Below are positions 1 to 8,400 of a stretch of 64,000 nucleotides of DNA, piece after piece. The DNA comes from Nostoc sp. TCL240-02. Lineage in GTDB: Bacteria > Cyanobacteriota > Cyanobacteriia > Cyanobacteriales > Nostocaceae. Where the stretch lies: assembly GCF_013343235.1 (NCBI RefSeq), contig NZ_CP040094.1, positions 4,464,501 to 4,528,500 on the forward strand. Reading direction: 5' to 3'. Made by a program: the position numbers and the translations under genes. The notes beneath the pieces are model-generated. The model was not told where the DNA came from, did no database searches, and worked only from the letters and a program-made list of their open reading frames with translations. How positions within the stretch are numbered: position 1 is the stretch's first letter; each line of letters opens with the position of its first letter.

Positions 1-1
1 A

Positions 2-118
2 CAGGCTTTACCAGAAATTATTGCCAATTTTCGCAATCAGGGCTATCGCTTTGTCACCATCCCTGAACTCTTACAAATTCAACATAAAAACCAAAAATTC
101 ATCGTAAATAAAAAATAA
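2..118 (+). CDS. C-terminal tail of a probable polysaccharide deacetylase (partial)
   Basis: The window opens inside a reading frame of 38 codons that ends at TAA 116-118. The visible tail contains IIANFRNQGYRFVTIPELL, which resembles the last helix and strand of NodB-type polysaccharide deacetylases, where a phrase like GYRFVTVSELL is common. The catalytic metal-binding motifs would lie upstream and cannot be seen. The family call rests only on this tail, so another hydrolase is possible. Confidence 0.45.
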   Translation, partial: QALPEIIANFRNQGYRFVTIPELLQIQHKNQKFIVNKK

Positions 119-443
119 AGTAACCCTGCTTTTTTATTCAAATTGTATAATTACTTTTTATCTTGGTAGTAATTAAAGCAAAATTAGAGCTTTAATCAAG
201 TTATTGTATAGCCGAGCCGCCCTAGTTAGTATTTCTCAGGTTGGTTTCATGGAGGTACAGTTCATCCATCACAAAACTGCCTTTGGAGCTTGCTTAGTTC
301 TATCCATACGACTTCAAAAATTAAGCTCTTTCTCAAGCATTTTTGATGTTTTTTTATCTTGATTACCAACTATTAGCTTAATTTTACCTAGTAGTCTGGC
401 CATTAGTCGCTCATAAGCGACCGCACAGTAACTTGTAATTCCT
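119..443. other. AT-rich intergenic stretch
   Basis: Between the deacetylase tail and the convergent stop of the SulP gene there is no supported reading frame. I see no strong hairpin followed by a T-run, no repeat and no recognisable RNA. Confidence 0.5.
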
Positions 444-2159
444 TTAAGTTGATTGTTCGTTGCCAACTTGGTGGAAAGCCGCCAACGCCTCTTCTAAGTG
501 ATTAAAAAACCGATTAGCTCCGATTAAATCTGTCAACCCGTCCCGCTCGAACTGGATTTTTACCTCCGGCGACAGACCAGACACGACAAAAGTTACATTC
601 TGAAGGGATAATTCCTTGACGACATCCCGAATCGTTTGCGATGCAGAGTAGTCGATTTCAGTAATTGCTCTGGACTCCAGAATAAACCACTGCACGGGTG
701 ATTCCGCATTTTTCACGAGATTTTGCACCTCCTCTGAAAAGAAGCTGGCGTTAGCATAAAACAAGTCTCTACTAAATCGATAAACGATCAGACCAGAGGC
801 TGATACACTGCCGATACGTACAGGAATTGCCTGCCATAATCTCTGAGCATCGGGAATAATTATGGCTGAATGCGGTCGGTAACTATGACGCACGTGCAAG
901 ATCAGCGACAAAATAATTGCTAAAACAATACCCTCTTTAACACCGATAAAAACAACTGTAGCAGTAGTAAAGAGCGCAAGATAAAACTCCTCACGATGGG
1001 TCGAAAATATTGCCTGCATCCCCTGAATGTCAATCAATTTTAGTCCAATCAAAAATACAATTGCTGCTAAAACCGCATTCGGCAAATAGCTAATTGGTTG
1101 AGTGAAGAAGAGGATGACTACTAACACCACTGCTACTGTAGTCAGTTGAGCTACTTGGCTTTGTCCTCCTGCTGTGTCAACAATTTCAGTTTTGGTCGGG
1201 CTACCATTGACCACAAAGGTTCCACTCAACCCCGCCGCCAGATTAGCCAGAGCTAGACCCTCAAGGTCAATATTTTCTTTAAAATCCTCGTTGTATCGGA
1301 AGGCGTAAGCGCGTGAGGTTGCTGCACTTTGGGCAATAATGACGATACAGCACGATAGGGCAATGCCAAATAATTGCGGAATTTCACTCAGAGCAACAGT
1401 GGGCAACCCGCATGATGGCAGTCCGCTAGGTATAGATCCAACTACCATAACACCATGACTGGCAAAGTTAAACAGCCAACTGACAATAATTGCTACTATT
1501 ACAGCCAGCAACGCACCCGGAAATTTTGGAAGCAATCTGTCGCATAATTTAATCGTAATCAAGACTGCTAGAGAGATCGCGATCGCTAACGGGTTAGCAT
1601 GGGGCAGACCTTCAAAGGTATTAATGATTTGCTGGATTGGATTATTCCCCCCAACCTTAAGATCTAACAATCCACCTAATTGACTGATCGCTACTTGAAT
1701 TCCTACCCCAGTCAAGAAACCTACCAACACGGTACGCGACAGAAAATCCGCTAAGAAACCCAGTCTAAACAGGCGTGCTAACAGTAAAAGTCCAGCTACT
1801 AAAATGGCGACTAATTCTGAATACGCTAAATATTGGGAACTCCCCAATGCTGCCAAGCCTGATAGCCCAGCCGCCAGGATTGCAGCTGTTGCAGAGTCGG
1901 CTGCGACCACTAAATGGCGAGAAGATCCAAAGAGCGCAAACGCCAAGGCTGGAAGAATAAGTGTATAAAGACCTGTGGCAATGGGCGTTCCGGCAATCTT
2001 TGTGTATCCCATAACTTCAGGAATGCCCAGTGCTGCTAGCACAATACCCGCAACGATATCATTCCCAATGGTGGCTCCGGTCATTGGTAAAATTCCCTGA
2101 AACAGGCGAAATCGCTTTTTAGTTGGGTGCTTGGCTGTATTTGCGTTCAATTTCTTCAT
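444..2159 (-). CDS. SulP-family anion transporter with STAS domain
   Basis: Secondary carrier of the SulP (SLC26) family, expected in the cytoplasmic membrane and moving sulfate, bicarbonate or a similar anion; the substrate cannot be read from the sequence. After a short basic N-terminus comes the family signature (GIPEVMGYTKIAGTPIATGLYT region, around residues 48-70), then about a dozen hydrophobic segments. From about residue 440 there is a cytoplasmic STAS domain containing the line WFILESRAITEIDYSAS. The open frame reaches back to 2228, but that would overlap the upstream gene by 41 bases. I prefer the ATG at 2159 (MKKLNANTAK), which starts just beyond the DUF2252 stop and gives 571 residues. 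The gene lies 28 bases downstream of the DUF2252 gene on the same strand, so co-transcription is likely. Confidence 0.88.
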   Translation of the reverse strand: MKKLNANTAKHPTKKRFRLFQGILPMTGATIGNDIVAGIVLAALGIPEVMGYTKIAGTPIATGLYTLILPALAFALFGSSRHLVVAADSATAAILAAGLSGLAALGSSQYLAYSELVAILVAGLLLLARLFRLGFLADFLSRTVLVGFLTGVGIQVAISQLGGLLDLKVGGNNPIQQIINTFEGLPHANPLAIAISLAVLITIKLCDRLLPKFPGALLAVIVAIIVSWLFNFASHGVMVVGSIPSGLPSCGLPTVALSEIPQLFGIALSCCIVIIAQSAATSRAYAFRYNEDFKENIDLEGLALANLAAGLSGTFVVNGSPTKTEIVDTAGGQSQVAQLTTVAVVLVVILFFTQPISYLPNAVLAAIVFLIGLKLIDIQGMQAIFSTHREEFYLALFTTATVVFIGVKEGIVLAIILSLILHVRHSYRPHSAIIIPDAQRLWQAIPVRIGSVSASGLIVYRFSRDLFYANASFFSEEVQNLVKNAESPVQWFILESRAITEIDYSASQTIRDVVKELSLQNVTFVVSGLSPEVKIQFERDGLTDLIGANRFFNHLEEALAAFHQVGNEQST

Positions 2160-2187
2160 TATTTCGGATTGAAATCCTTGTCCAAAA

Positions 2188-3555
2188 TTATTCCTCGATT
2201 GCCTTGATTTGCCCTGCCGCAACTGCATCAGCTAGTGCTTTGTAATCCGCCTCGGTCTGATCGGCGTAAGCTACTGCAAAATTAGCGATCGCCCGATCAA
2301 AGGTGTCACTTTGACCGAGATAACCACTAATAGCAAATCGATTCCCCGAACGAGCATGACTGTGCGCCAGCGCCCAACCACATAAATGAGAGTAGCCCTT
2401 CAAATCCGTCTGTGACATTCCTTCAATCTCGACGGAAGTTTTCATATCTCTGAGTTGCCGCAGGTAGAAGTCATGACCACTATCGCCTTTTGTCCAGCCC
2501 AGGAAGATATCGCTGGCTTCTTGCATCAAATGCTGCCCCGCTACAATCCTTTGGGCGTGGTTCTCGTAAGTGCTTTTCCCAGCATAGGGTTCTAGAACTG
2601 AAGCACGAGCTTCCTTAATTTGTAGGAATAAAGGATCGTTATCTCCTGTCACCAAAAGCGCAACACCACAACGGGTGCCGATACTACCAACCCCTACCAC
2701 CTTCATTGCTACATCAACAATCTGATATTGGTCTAGTAAAATACGGGAATCCTCACGTAGGGTTTTCCGATATTTCTGAAAAACGGATAACATCTCTGAT
2801 GCAAGGCGATCTCCAGGTGACGGATGGAATAATTTGGGAGGATTGTCAATAAAACGGCGCTGTCCTTTCACCGTTTCAGTTAATTTGTGCAGATCCAAGA
2901 CAGGCTTGAACGCCCTTGCTTTTTTCACTCCACTTTTGACAATATTTAGTTCTTTAGTGTGAGTAGTAAAGGTGAGTAGCGATTCCACCCCAATATGGGC
3001 ATACCATACCTCCAGAGCAGTCATTTGGGCGTACTCATTTATATGTTCTCGGTAGGACTGCACAGATGCCATCGCTGCTACCCGACTGATTTTGTCTCTT
3101 AGTTTGAGGTATCTACCTGCCACCACAATGCTTGCAGCTAAACGCTTAACATCCCATTCCCAAGGGGCCCAAAGGGTTTCGTCGAAGTCATTGACATCAA
3201 AGACGAGATTTCTCTCTGGTGTACCGTATCCACCAAAGTTGGACAAATGGCTGTCTCCACAAGTCTGTACTTTGATTCCAGTCTTGGGAGTTTCGCTCAG
3301 ATCGGCTGCCATGATATTCGCTGCCCCCCTCAGAAATGCAAAAGGAGATTTCAGCATTCGTCCGTAGCGAATTGGCACTAATTCCAGCAATCTTCCTTGG
3401 TTCGATTCCTCTAGCAGCACAATTGAGTCAGGACGATTAGGAGCAGGTTTCCACTCTTCATGGCTAGATCGCGGCACTCGATCCCGTAGGGCTTTTCCCA
3501 TCGCGCTACCTTCAGCACGAGAGAGCCACTGTGAAGATAAGTTCTGATTTTGCAT
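2188..3555 (-). CDS. DUF2252 family protein
   Basis: A 455-residue soluble protein of the DUF2252 family, which is distantly related to kinase-like/aminoglycoside-phosphotransferase folds; its substrate is unknown. Matching motifs are GDSHLSNFGGYG (around residue 100, like a catalytic loop), NDFDETLWAPWEWDVKRLA (around residue 122, like a metal-binding DFD segment), and a C-terminal histidine-rich helix LCGWALAHSHARSG. Length and order fit a complete member. The ATG at 3555 is the only reasonable start. It is the first gene of a probable two-gene unit with the SulP transporter; a functional link between the two is inference only. Confidence 0.88.
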   Translation of the reverse strand: MQNQNLSSQWLSRAEGSAMGKALRDRVPRSSHEEWKPAPNRPDSIVLLEESNQGRLLELVPIRYGRMLKSPFAFLRGAANIMAADLSETPKTGIKVQTCGDSHLSNFGGYGTPERNLVFDVNDFDETLWAPWEWDVKRLAASIVVAGRYLKLRDKISRVAAMASVQSYREHINEYAQMTALEVWYAHIGVESLLTFTTHTKELNIVKSGVKKARAFKPVLDLHKLTETVKGQRRFIDNPPKLFHPSPGDRLASEMLSVFQKYRKTLREDSRILLDQYQIVDVAMKVVGVGSIGTRCGVALLVTGDNDPLFLQIKEARASVLEPYAGKSTYENHAQRIVAGQHLMQEASDIFLGWTKGDSGHDFYLRQLRDMKTSVEIEGMSQTDLKGYSHLCGWALAHSHARSGNRFAISGYLGQSDTFDRAIANFAVAYADQTEADYKALADAVAAGQIKAIEE

Positions 3556-3771
3556 TTAGGGTTGACCCATCAGTGAGAGGTTAAAGCTATTTAGCTTTTG
3601 TCAATAAGTAATAGTAATTGATTGATATTATCTAGAATATTGGGTTCGTCAACAAAATTTTTAAGTTAGCGATACCGAACTAACAGCCTGTCTCCACTGG
3701 GGTTTAGACTAGATTTTCAACTGCTATATAGCGGGAGAAGGTGCATTGCTCCTCCCCCTCTACCCATACAC

Positions 3772-3787
3772 GATTATCATTCTTATC
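3772..3787. promoter_or_regulatory. Fur-box-like sequence
   Basis: GATTATCATTCTTATC (reverse complement GATAAGAATGATAATC) resembles the GATAAT-hexamer array bound by Fur. It lies about 215 bases upstream of the DUF2252 gene. Spacing is long and nothing shows that it is used. Confidence 0.25.
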
Positions 3788-3851
3788 AAGGGGATTTTGA
3801 GTATTTTAACTGATTGATAATTTTATCTTAACCTGTCACAGATGTAATACC

Positions 3852-3883
3852 AATTCGCAATTTGCAATTCGCAATTCGCAATT
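3852..3883. repeat. Short tandem heptamer repeat (AATTCGC)
   Basis: Four near-identical units of AATTCGC (one is AATTTGC) run in tandem. Two-unit versions occur at about 36982-36996 and, as AATTCGT, at about 11356. Short tandem heptamers of this kind are known from intergenic DNA of heterocystous cyanobacteria. Confidence 0.7.
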
Positions 3884-3979
3884 AAAAAACTTAGATACAG
3901 TAATGTTTTCAAGGTTTACATCTGTATCAGATTTTTTGTGAAATGGTATAACTATATCTACTTTCTAGCCTCTTACTCG

Positions 3980-4158
3980 AATGGCACGCTTGAAAAGCTG
4001 AAACCTCCTTGCTGGCAGGGTGTGGGAGGATGGGGAGGCAATGCAGCATTTGTTGATATGCAGTTATTCAATTTCTCCTCTTTCTCCCCACACTTCCCAC
4101 ACTCCCCACACTCAAAATCTTGTTATATCAGGGCTTTGCGATTAACAAGCGTGCCATT
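3980..4158. mobile_element. MITE-like element with 13-bp inverted repeats and flanking direct repeat
   Basis: The element begins AATGGCACGCTTG (3980-3992) and ends CAAGCGTGCCATT (4146-4158), an exact 13-bp inverted repeat about 180 bp apart. The sequence CTCTTACTC stands just outside both ends (about 3970-3978 and 4161-4169), as expected for a target-site duplication. There is no transposase inside; the only open frame is low-complexity. The same 12-base end motif occurs at 17579, 27116 (inverted) and 28622. Confidence 0.6.
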
Positions 4159-4222
4159 CCCTCTTACTCTTTTTAGTAATGCATAGCCAAAAGGCGATTG
4201 CTCAAAACCCTGAGACAACAAA

Positions 4223-4471
4223 TCATCCGGCTATGTCTTTACCACTCTTGTAAGTCATAGCTCTGGGTTTCCTCTTGCCTATAGGGACTACTGATTTCTT
4301 GGGTGCTTGTGGCGGACGGCATTTCTCACAGTAGAGCGGTCGCACACCAAAGGTTTCTCTTTGGGTCGGTTGCTCACACTGCTTACATACGAAGTTGAAA
4401 ACGCGGGTGTGAATTTCCCGCTTGTGCGCTCTGACGGTGTACTCTCGGACATCAATAGTTTTGCTGGACAT
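4223..4471 (-). CDS. Small zinc-ribbon-like protein, unknown function
   Basis: An 82-residue basic protein with two CxxC pairs, CKQC near residue 29 and CEKC near residue 52, suggesting one zinc-binding ribbon. The C-terminus ([17 protein letters not shown]) is strongly basic and may contact nucleic acid. Its ATG lies exactly at the outer edge of the neighbouring ISH3-like element, so its native promoter has probably been displaced by the insertion. I do not recognise a named family. Confidence 0.6.
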   Translation of the reverse strand: MSSKTIDVREYTVRAHKREIHTRVFNFVCKQCEQPTQRETFGVRPLYCEKCRPPQAPKKSVVPIGKRKPRAMTYKSGKDIAG

Positions 4472-6004
4472 TCAGTAGACCGAAAAGTTTTGCGATCGCT
4501 AAAAAATAGTAGCCTGTGATACCGTTTATTCAGGAATGTACAACAGCCGATTTCGATAGAACAACTATAACTTGAACTTATAGAAATAGTGGCAAAACGA
4601 CCAAAATTAGCCGGACGGTAAATAAATTTCGCAGGCTACTCCATAGTTACGGTCTATTACTTGGCGTAAAAATTCAAGCATCTGTTTGAGAGTAAATAGA
4701 TGAGAAAAAACTTGTCTATTACTTCTTTTTAAACTGCTAATATAATGCCATACTAGATAAATCCAAACATTAATAATTAAGAATGCTAAAGCTACAAATA
4801 AAAGCCGAATTGTGGGATTTTTAATAGTAGTTTTGATGCGACACTGGTTTTTCATACGATAACTACTCTCAATCCCAAAACGCAGACGATAGTCATCATG
4901 TATAAGCTGCAAAGTTAACTTAACTTTATAAACAGCGTAAACAAAAAATTCCCGTCCATGCTCTCGTCTTTTACCATTTTTATATGTGCAAACTATCCAC
5001 ACACTAAAAGTTACTGAACCATATTTATCGCTGTTTAAAGTGTAACTAGTTTTGTAGCTACGTCTACCTCTAATTAATTGTTTAGTCCCTCCCGACTTAC
5101 CTCGAATAATAGCTGGCATTTCAAAGGGAATATCGAGAGATTGCAACCATCTGATTACTGGCACACAAAAGAATTCTCGGTCTAAATACAATCGCTCAAT
5201 TTTCAGATTCAAAGGCTCAATTAGTGCTAAAAGATAAGTAATAATTGCAACTAAAGTATTTTGTTGTTGAACAGCTTTGATAGCTAAAGTGACTCGTTTA
5301 TTTTTCTTAATTACATAGATAGTCGCGTAAGCATAAAAAGAACAAGTACCACTTTTAGCTTGACTTCTATAAATGAAAGGTGCTTCTAATGGCGATGGCT
5401 CCCCATAATAAGGAATTAAGTTAAAATCGATAGCAATTTTTTGTTTACCTTGTCGAATTCTGTCTGGTAAGCGGCTTTGAAGTGCAGCATTGAAGTCTGA
5501 TTCTAGAGAATTTATGTCAGTATACTTCTCTAAATGGTAACGAACATCGTTGCTTGTCGGAACATTTTTTAGGACTTTAGTAGTGTTTTCAATGCTATCT
5601 CTTTGGGTGGCTGCCCGAATTAAAGTTTCAAAAATATTCTGTTGTTCACACTTACCTTGAGACTTTATTGGAATATTTTCGGTTAAACAGTTAACTACTT
5701 CGTTCAAGGTTTTACTATCAGTTAGAACTGGCTCCGTTACAGTCATAGCCAAGCTAATTAACCCTCTAAATCAAAATTTTTGCTTCTTCACTTCAATACT
5801 TTACAAAATTCCATAATACAGTACCAGGACATTGTTCTGGTGCAAAAGCTATCCTTACCTTTACTGACAAAACATTAGTTTTATTTATGTAATACTGCTC
5901 AACAAATTTTTGCAAAACCGTATCGAAAAGTACAGTTTTTAGACAACAATTAGGGATCTGGGTATCCATCATAGAGCGATCGCAGAACTTTTCGGTCTAC
6001 TGAA
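4471..6004 (-). mobile_element. ISH3-like insertion sequence with 30-bp terminal inverted repeats
   Basis: The ends 4471-4500 and 5975-6004 are inverted repeats of 30 bp with a single mismatch, starting TTCAGTAGACC and ending in the HIP1 sequence GCGATCGCT. They enclose one complete transposase. No matching short direct repeat is visible outside the ends, so one flank may have been deleted or rearranged after insertion. The element is about 1.53 kb. The ISH3 family assignment comes from the transposase. Confidence 0.65.
4607..5752 (-). CDS. ISH3-family-like DDE transposase
   Basis: A 381-residue transposase with an RNase-H-like catalytic core. The likely acidic residues are in AIDFNLIPYYGEP (around residue 108), LYLDREFFC (around residue 195) and YRLRFGIESSYRMKNQ (around residue 295). 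The last resembles the Y-(2)-R-(3)-E-(6)-K signature of IS4-like and ISH3-like enzymes. The frame has no stop or shift, so the enzyme is potentially active. It is centred between the inverted repeats at 4471-4500 and 5975-6004. IS4-superfamily membership is clear; the ISH3 subgroup is my reading of overall resemblance. Confidence 0.8.
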   Translation of the reverse strand: MAMTVTEPVLTDSKTLNEVVNCLTENIPIKSQGKCEQQNIFETLIRAATQRDSIENTTKVLKNVPTSNDVRYHLEKYTDINSLESDFNAALQSRLPDRIRQGKQKIAIDFNLIPYYGEPSPLEAPFIYRSQAKSGTCSFYAYATIYVIKKNKRVTLAIKAVQQQNTLVAIITYLLALIEPLNLKIERLYLDREFFCVPVIRWLQSLDIPFEMPAIIRGKSGGTKQLIRGRRSYKTSYTLNSDKYGSVTFSVWIVCTYKNGKRREHGREFFVYAVYKVKLTLQLIHDDYRLRFGIESSYRMKNQCRIKTTIKNPTIRLLFVALAFLIINVWIYLVWHYISSLKRSNRQVFSHLFTLKQMLEFLRQVIDRNYGVACEIYLPSG

Positions 6005-6472
6005 AGTCTTCATTGCCAGGACAAGAGTATGCAATCGCTGTTCAACTGGGGGGAGGGCTGGTGTGGAGGGTTGTTCTTGTGTTTGAGTAGCAGGTTTTGT
6101 CCAGCCCATAATGTCTTGCATCCAGGCACGAACACCGATCCGGTTAAAAGCTTTGCATACAAGTCTGGCTTGCTGTTTGCAGTACCGCCCAGCATCAAAA
6201 GCGTAATATTCAATAACGGCAGCAACACCCATATCAGGTATTCCTTCATTCCAGGTTTCCAGTGCCGCAGGGCTAAATCCTTGTTGTATAAGGCTTTGGG
6301 CTAATGCAGAGGGTTGCAGTGCCGCACTTAGTAACGCACGACGAAGCGAAGAATCTTGTACATCTGCCAGCCTTGCAGTTGCCCGAATACTGGCTTTACC
6401 ATAACCGTTAGAGTCAATAGTGATTTCTTGCTTTATCTGTTCAATGATTTGAATGATTTCGATTTGTGACAT
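5969..6472 (-). CDS. HTH-domain accessory protein, C-terminus replaced by IS end
   Basis: A 167-residue protein whose first 115 residues parallel its upstream neighbour (6558-7229): MSQIE..QII.QI.QEIT.DSN, then a domain around IRA..R.A.V that looks like a helix-turn-helix, then a conserved EYYAF.AG..C motif. The last eleven residues (FSRPKSSAIAL) and the stop are encoded by the terminal inverted repeat of the ISH3-like element. The native C-terminus was therefore cut off by the insertion. It probably regulated transcription or acted in a mobile-element context; function unknown. Confidence 0.6.
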   Translation of the reverse strand: MSQIEIIQIIEQIKQEITIDSNGYGKASIRATARLADVQDSSLRRALLSAALQPSALAQSLIQQGFSPAALETWNEGIPDMGVAAVIEYYAFDAGRYCKQQARLVCKAFNRIGVRAWMQDIMGWTKPATQTQEQPSTPALPPVEQRLHTLVLAMKTFSRPKSSAIAL

Positions 6473-6557
6473 AATCGTTGCTCTGGTTTTTTCAAAAGTG
6501 AATAGTTGTAGTAATAATCGAAGCCATAATGAAAGTTAGTAGGCTTATAAAGTTGAG

Positions 6558-7229
6558 CTATTGCCAAGTAAGCTGAATATTAAATTGGTCACAATGAGTC
6601 TGAATGATTTGTTTAGTACTTACAGAACACTTTCCAAATAAATGAATCCTTTTTTGGTGATTAGGATAGTAATGCCCATAGACTAATATTTGTCCTACAG
6701 CACTTTTCCATGCAGACGCTTTTTTAACTTCTATGATTTCGCGTTCAGTCAAAATGTCTATTTTTCCAACTAGAGTATTGACTTCAACTACGGGATGAGA
6801 CATTTTTTCAACCTTTTCGATAAGAGAAAGTTTTACTTGGTTTTCTGGAGAATACTGTCCTGCGGTAAATTCCGAATCAACCAAACCATCAAAATTTTTG
6901 TATTTACTAAAATGCTTAATAGCTTGCCTTGCCCTTTTAGTACAGCGTTTACCAGCTTCAAAGGCATAATATTCAAGTATTAAATAAATGACATCATCAG
7001 ATATCCCGTTAATGCGCCAAGAATCAATACTTATGCCTTGCAATTGGATTTTTTGTGCCAGTTTTGAAGGTTCTGAATTAAATGTATTTAAAGTTTTATA
7101 AATTGTTCCGTTACTTACTCCAGCTATTCTTTCTACTGCCCTAATACTGATTTTATTTATACTATTAGAGTCAACAGTGATTTCTTGCCTTATCTGGTCG
7201 ATGATTTGAGCGACTTCGATTTGTGACAT
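6558..7229 (-). CDS. HTH domain fused to a PD-(D/E)XK nuclease-like domain
   Basis: A 223-residue protein with two parts. Residues 1-115 are the same HTH-like module as in the downstream paralogue, including VSNGTIYKTLNTF and YYAFEAGKRC. Residues 145-223 carry GKIDILTEREIIEVKKASAWKS followed by AVGQILVYGHYYP, matching the D-(about 10)-E-x-K core and following helix of PD-(D/E)XK nuclease folds. The nuclease assignment is by motif only. Together with the neighbouring paralogue it suggests a family in which the HTH module is combined with variable C-termini. Confidence 0.6.
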   Translation of the reverse strand: MSQIEVAQIIDQIRQEITVDSNSINKISIRAVERIAGVSNGTIYKTLNTFNSEPSKLAQKIQLQGISIDSWRINGISDDVIYLILEYYAFEAGKRCTKRARQAIKHFSKYKNFDGLVDSEFTAGQYSPENQVKLSLIEKVEKMSHPVVEVNTLVGKIDILTEREIIEVKKASAWKSAVGQILVYGHYYPNHQKRIHLFGKCSVSTKQIIQTHCDQFNIQLTWQ

Positions 7230-7272
7230 AACTTTAGTTGGCTGATAATTTTTCGTTGTTGATTAGAGAGAA

Positions 7273-7731
7273 TTAGACATTCACGCGCACCAAACTTTTT
7301 TCACCAAGCAGCGAGAAGCGATTAAGTATGGTCGGTGTTTCAGCCAATGTTGGCGATATCAATTCGACAAGGTAAAACCAAAACTTATCCACAAGTACAA
7401 CTCCTAAAATCAGCCGTTGCTTTGTGTCATCACCATAAGAACATAGGATTACTTTCTGTCCTAAAGCGAAAGCAGGTTTTTGCACCGTGAGAGGTTCTAA
7501 TTGACCAGTCCCAATGATTTGATGTTCTGTAGCGTGAACAATTTCATCACCACAGATGACTGTATAAAGCCAACATTCATATTTCCATTGCACACCAGAG
7601 CAATAACCAAATGTTCTCGTAGTTTTCAGGTAAACTCTCTCCAGTAAATTCACCTCAATAGGTGGAATTATTTGACCCCAAGGTGGGGAGATATACCAAC
7701 TGGTTTTGAGAGCGTTAATGTAGTTAATCAT
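7273..7731 (-). CDS. DUF1392-like protein of unknown function
   Basis: A 152-residue protein opening MINYINALKTSWYISPPWGQ, with TFGYCSGVQWKYECWLYTV and a basic C-terminal half. It resembles the DUF1392 proteins that I recall as restricted to Nostoc-type cyanobacteria and abundant on their plasmids; the family name is from memory. No catalytic motif is visible. It is part of a tight minus-strand series of small genes (8277 down to 7273). Confidence 0.6.
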   Translation of the reverse strand: MINYINALKTSWYISPPWGQIIPPIEVNLLERVYLKTTRTFGYCSGVQWKYECWLYTVICGDEIVHATEHQIIGTGQLEPLTVQKPAFALGQKVILCSYGDDTKQRLILGVVLVDKFWFYLVELISPTLAETPTILNRFSLLGEKSLVRVNV

Positions 7732-7754
7732 GTTTTTCCTCTGGGATTAATAAC

Positions 7755-7958
7755 CTAAGAATCTTCGGCAATCTCCAACAAAAAGCCGCATCCGGTATTC
7801 TGTATTTGCACCAGTTCTTTATCCAGCAGAGTTTGAATAACTGAATCGGAGAATTGGAATTGCAAGCGATGTAGAGGAACACAACCACCACAAAGCTGAA
7901 TTGAACGCAGCAAATAATTTGCTCTGCGATCAAAACTGGGGTCAACCGTCTTAGGCAT
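7755..7958 (-). CDS. Small hypothetical protein
   Basis: A 67-residue frame (MPKTVDPSFDRRANYLLRSIQLC) overlapping the stop of the upstream gene by 8 bases, typical of translational coupling. The sequence looks like a short winged-helix fragment (HRLQFQFSDSVIQTLLDKELVQI), but no family is recognised. A second frame over the same bases (7724-7945) is cysteine- and valine-rich and was judged a shadow. Confidence 0.5.
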   Translation of the reverse strand: MPKTVDPSFDRRANYLLRSIQLCGGCVPLHRLQFQFSDSVIQTLLDKELVQIQNTGCGFLLEIAEDS

Positions 7959-8277
7959 TTGTGAAACCTCCGGTGACTACAGCTAACTGTTGTTGCAGAA
8001 TAGAGATTTGCTGTTGATAAAACTCAATCTCTGCGGTAATTTCTGAGAATAATTCTTCTGGTGTAAGCGGTTGGATTTGATTCTCTTGCAAGTAAGATAT
8101 TTCATCAGAGTTTTTATTAGGCATCAGTACATAGCGCCAACCATCATTAAATTGTTTAGCCAACTCTGTACCAGAGGGATAGTAATAAAGTCCCAAGATG
8201 ATGCCCTGTTGTGTATGCTGTTCTAAGTTAAAGCGAGGGTAGGGCCAGTGTTGAGGGATCGAGATTGTGGGTTGCAT
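7951..8277 (-). CDS. Hypothetical protein, paralogue of the gene at 38095
   Basis: A 108-residue protein that starts MQPTISIPQHWPYPRFNLEQHTQQGIILGLYYYPS. It aligns along most of its length with the product of 38095-38511 (MQPTITLPRGYGIPKF, then RTQQGKIIG, YRYIVM, YLESDQITPLSPAE). Both end in a helical, coiled-coil-prone segment (EIEFYQQQISILQQQL here). Function unknown. Having two copies 30 kb apart in similar small-gene runs suggests that both runs derive from the same accessory pool. Confidence 0.6.
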   Translation of the reverse strand: MQPTISIPQHWPYPRFNLEQHTQQGIILGLYYYPSGTELAKQFNDGWRYVLMPNKNSDEISYLQENQIQPLTPEELFSEITAEIEFYQQQISILQQQLAVVTGGFTNA

Positions 8278-8307
8278 AGATGAATAGGTGAATGAAGGGA
8301 ATGTGTT

Positions 8308-8386
8308 TTAGGGAAAAGGGAAAGGGGTAAGGGGGAAGGGAATGAAGAAATTTACCTTTTCCCCAATCCCAAAAACCTTTTCCCAG
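8308..8386. repeat. Purine/pyrimidine inverted repeat
   Basis: A run of G/A (GGGAAAAGGGAAAGGGG) is followed about 35 bases later by its approximate complement (ACCTTTTCCCCAATCCC and CCTTTTCCC). It can fold into a long imperfect hairpin between two genes. Similar GGGAAAGGG-type intergenic repeats are common in Nostocales. Confidence 0.55.
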
Positions 8387-8400
8387 GCGAAGCCCAAGAC

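Noticed and set aside
3852..3883. Possible CRISPR-like array
   Set aside because: The units are 7 bases long and directly abutting without spacers; a short tandem repeat, not a CRISPR.
3938..4186. 82-codon plus-strand frame
   Set aside because: It lies across the MITE-like element, is rich in Ser/Phe/His low-complexity runs and contains the inverted-repeat ends; no protein-like pattern.
4307..4519. 70-codon plus-strand frame opposite the zinc-ribbon gene
   Set aside because: Antisense shadow of 4223-4471; the minus-strand protein has coherent CxxC pairs.
7724..7945. 73-codon minus-strand frame
   Set aside because: Overlaps the coupled frame 7755-7958 and is a cysteine/valine-rich shadow with no supporting context.
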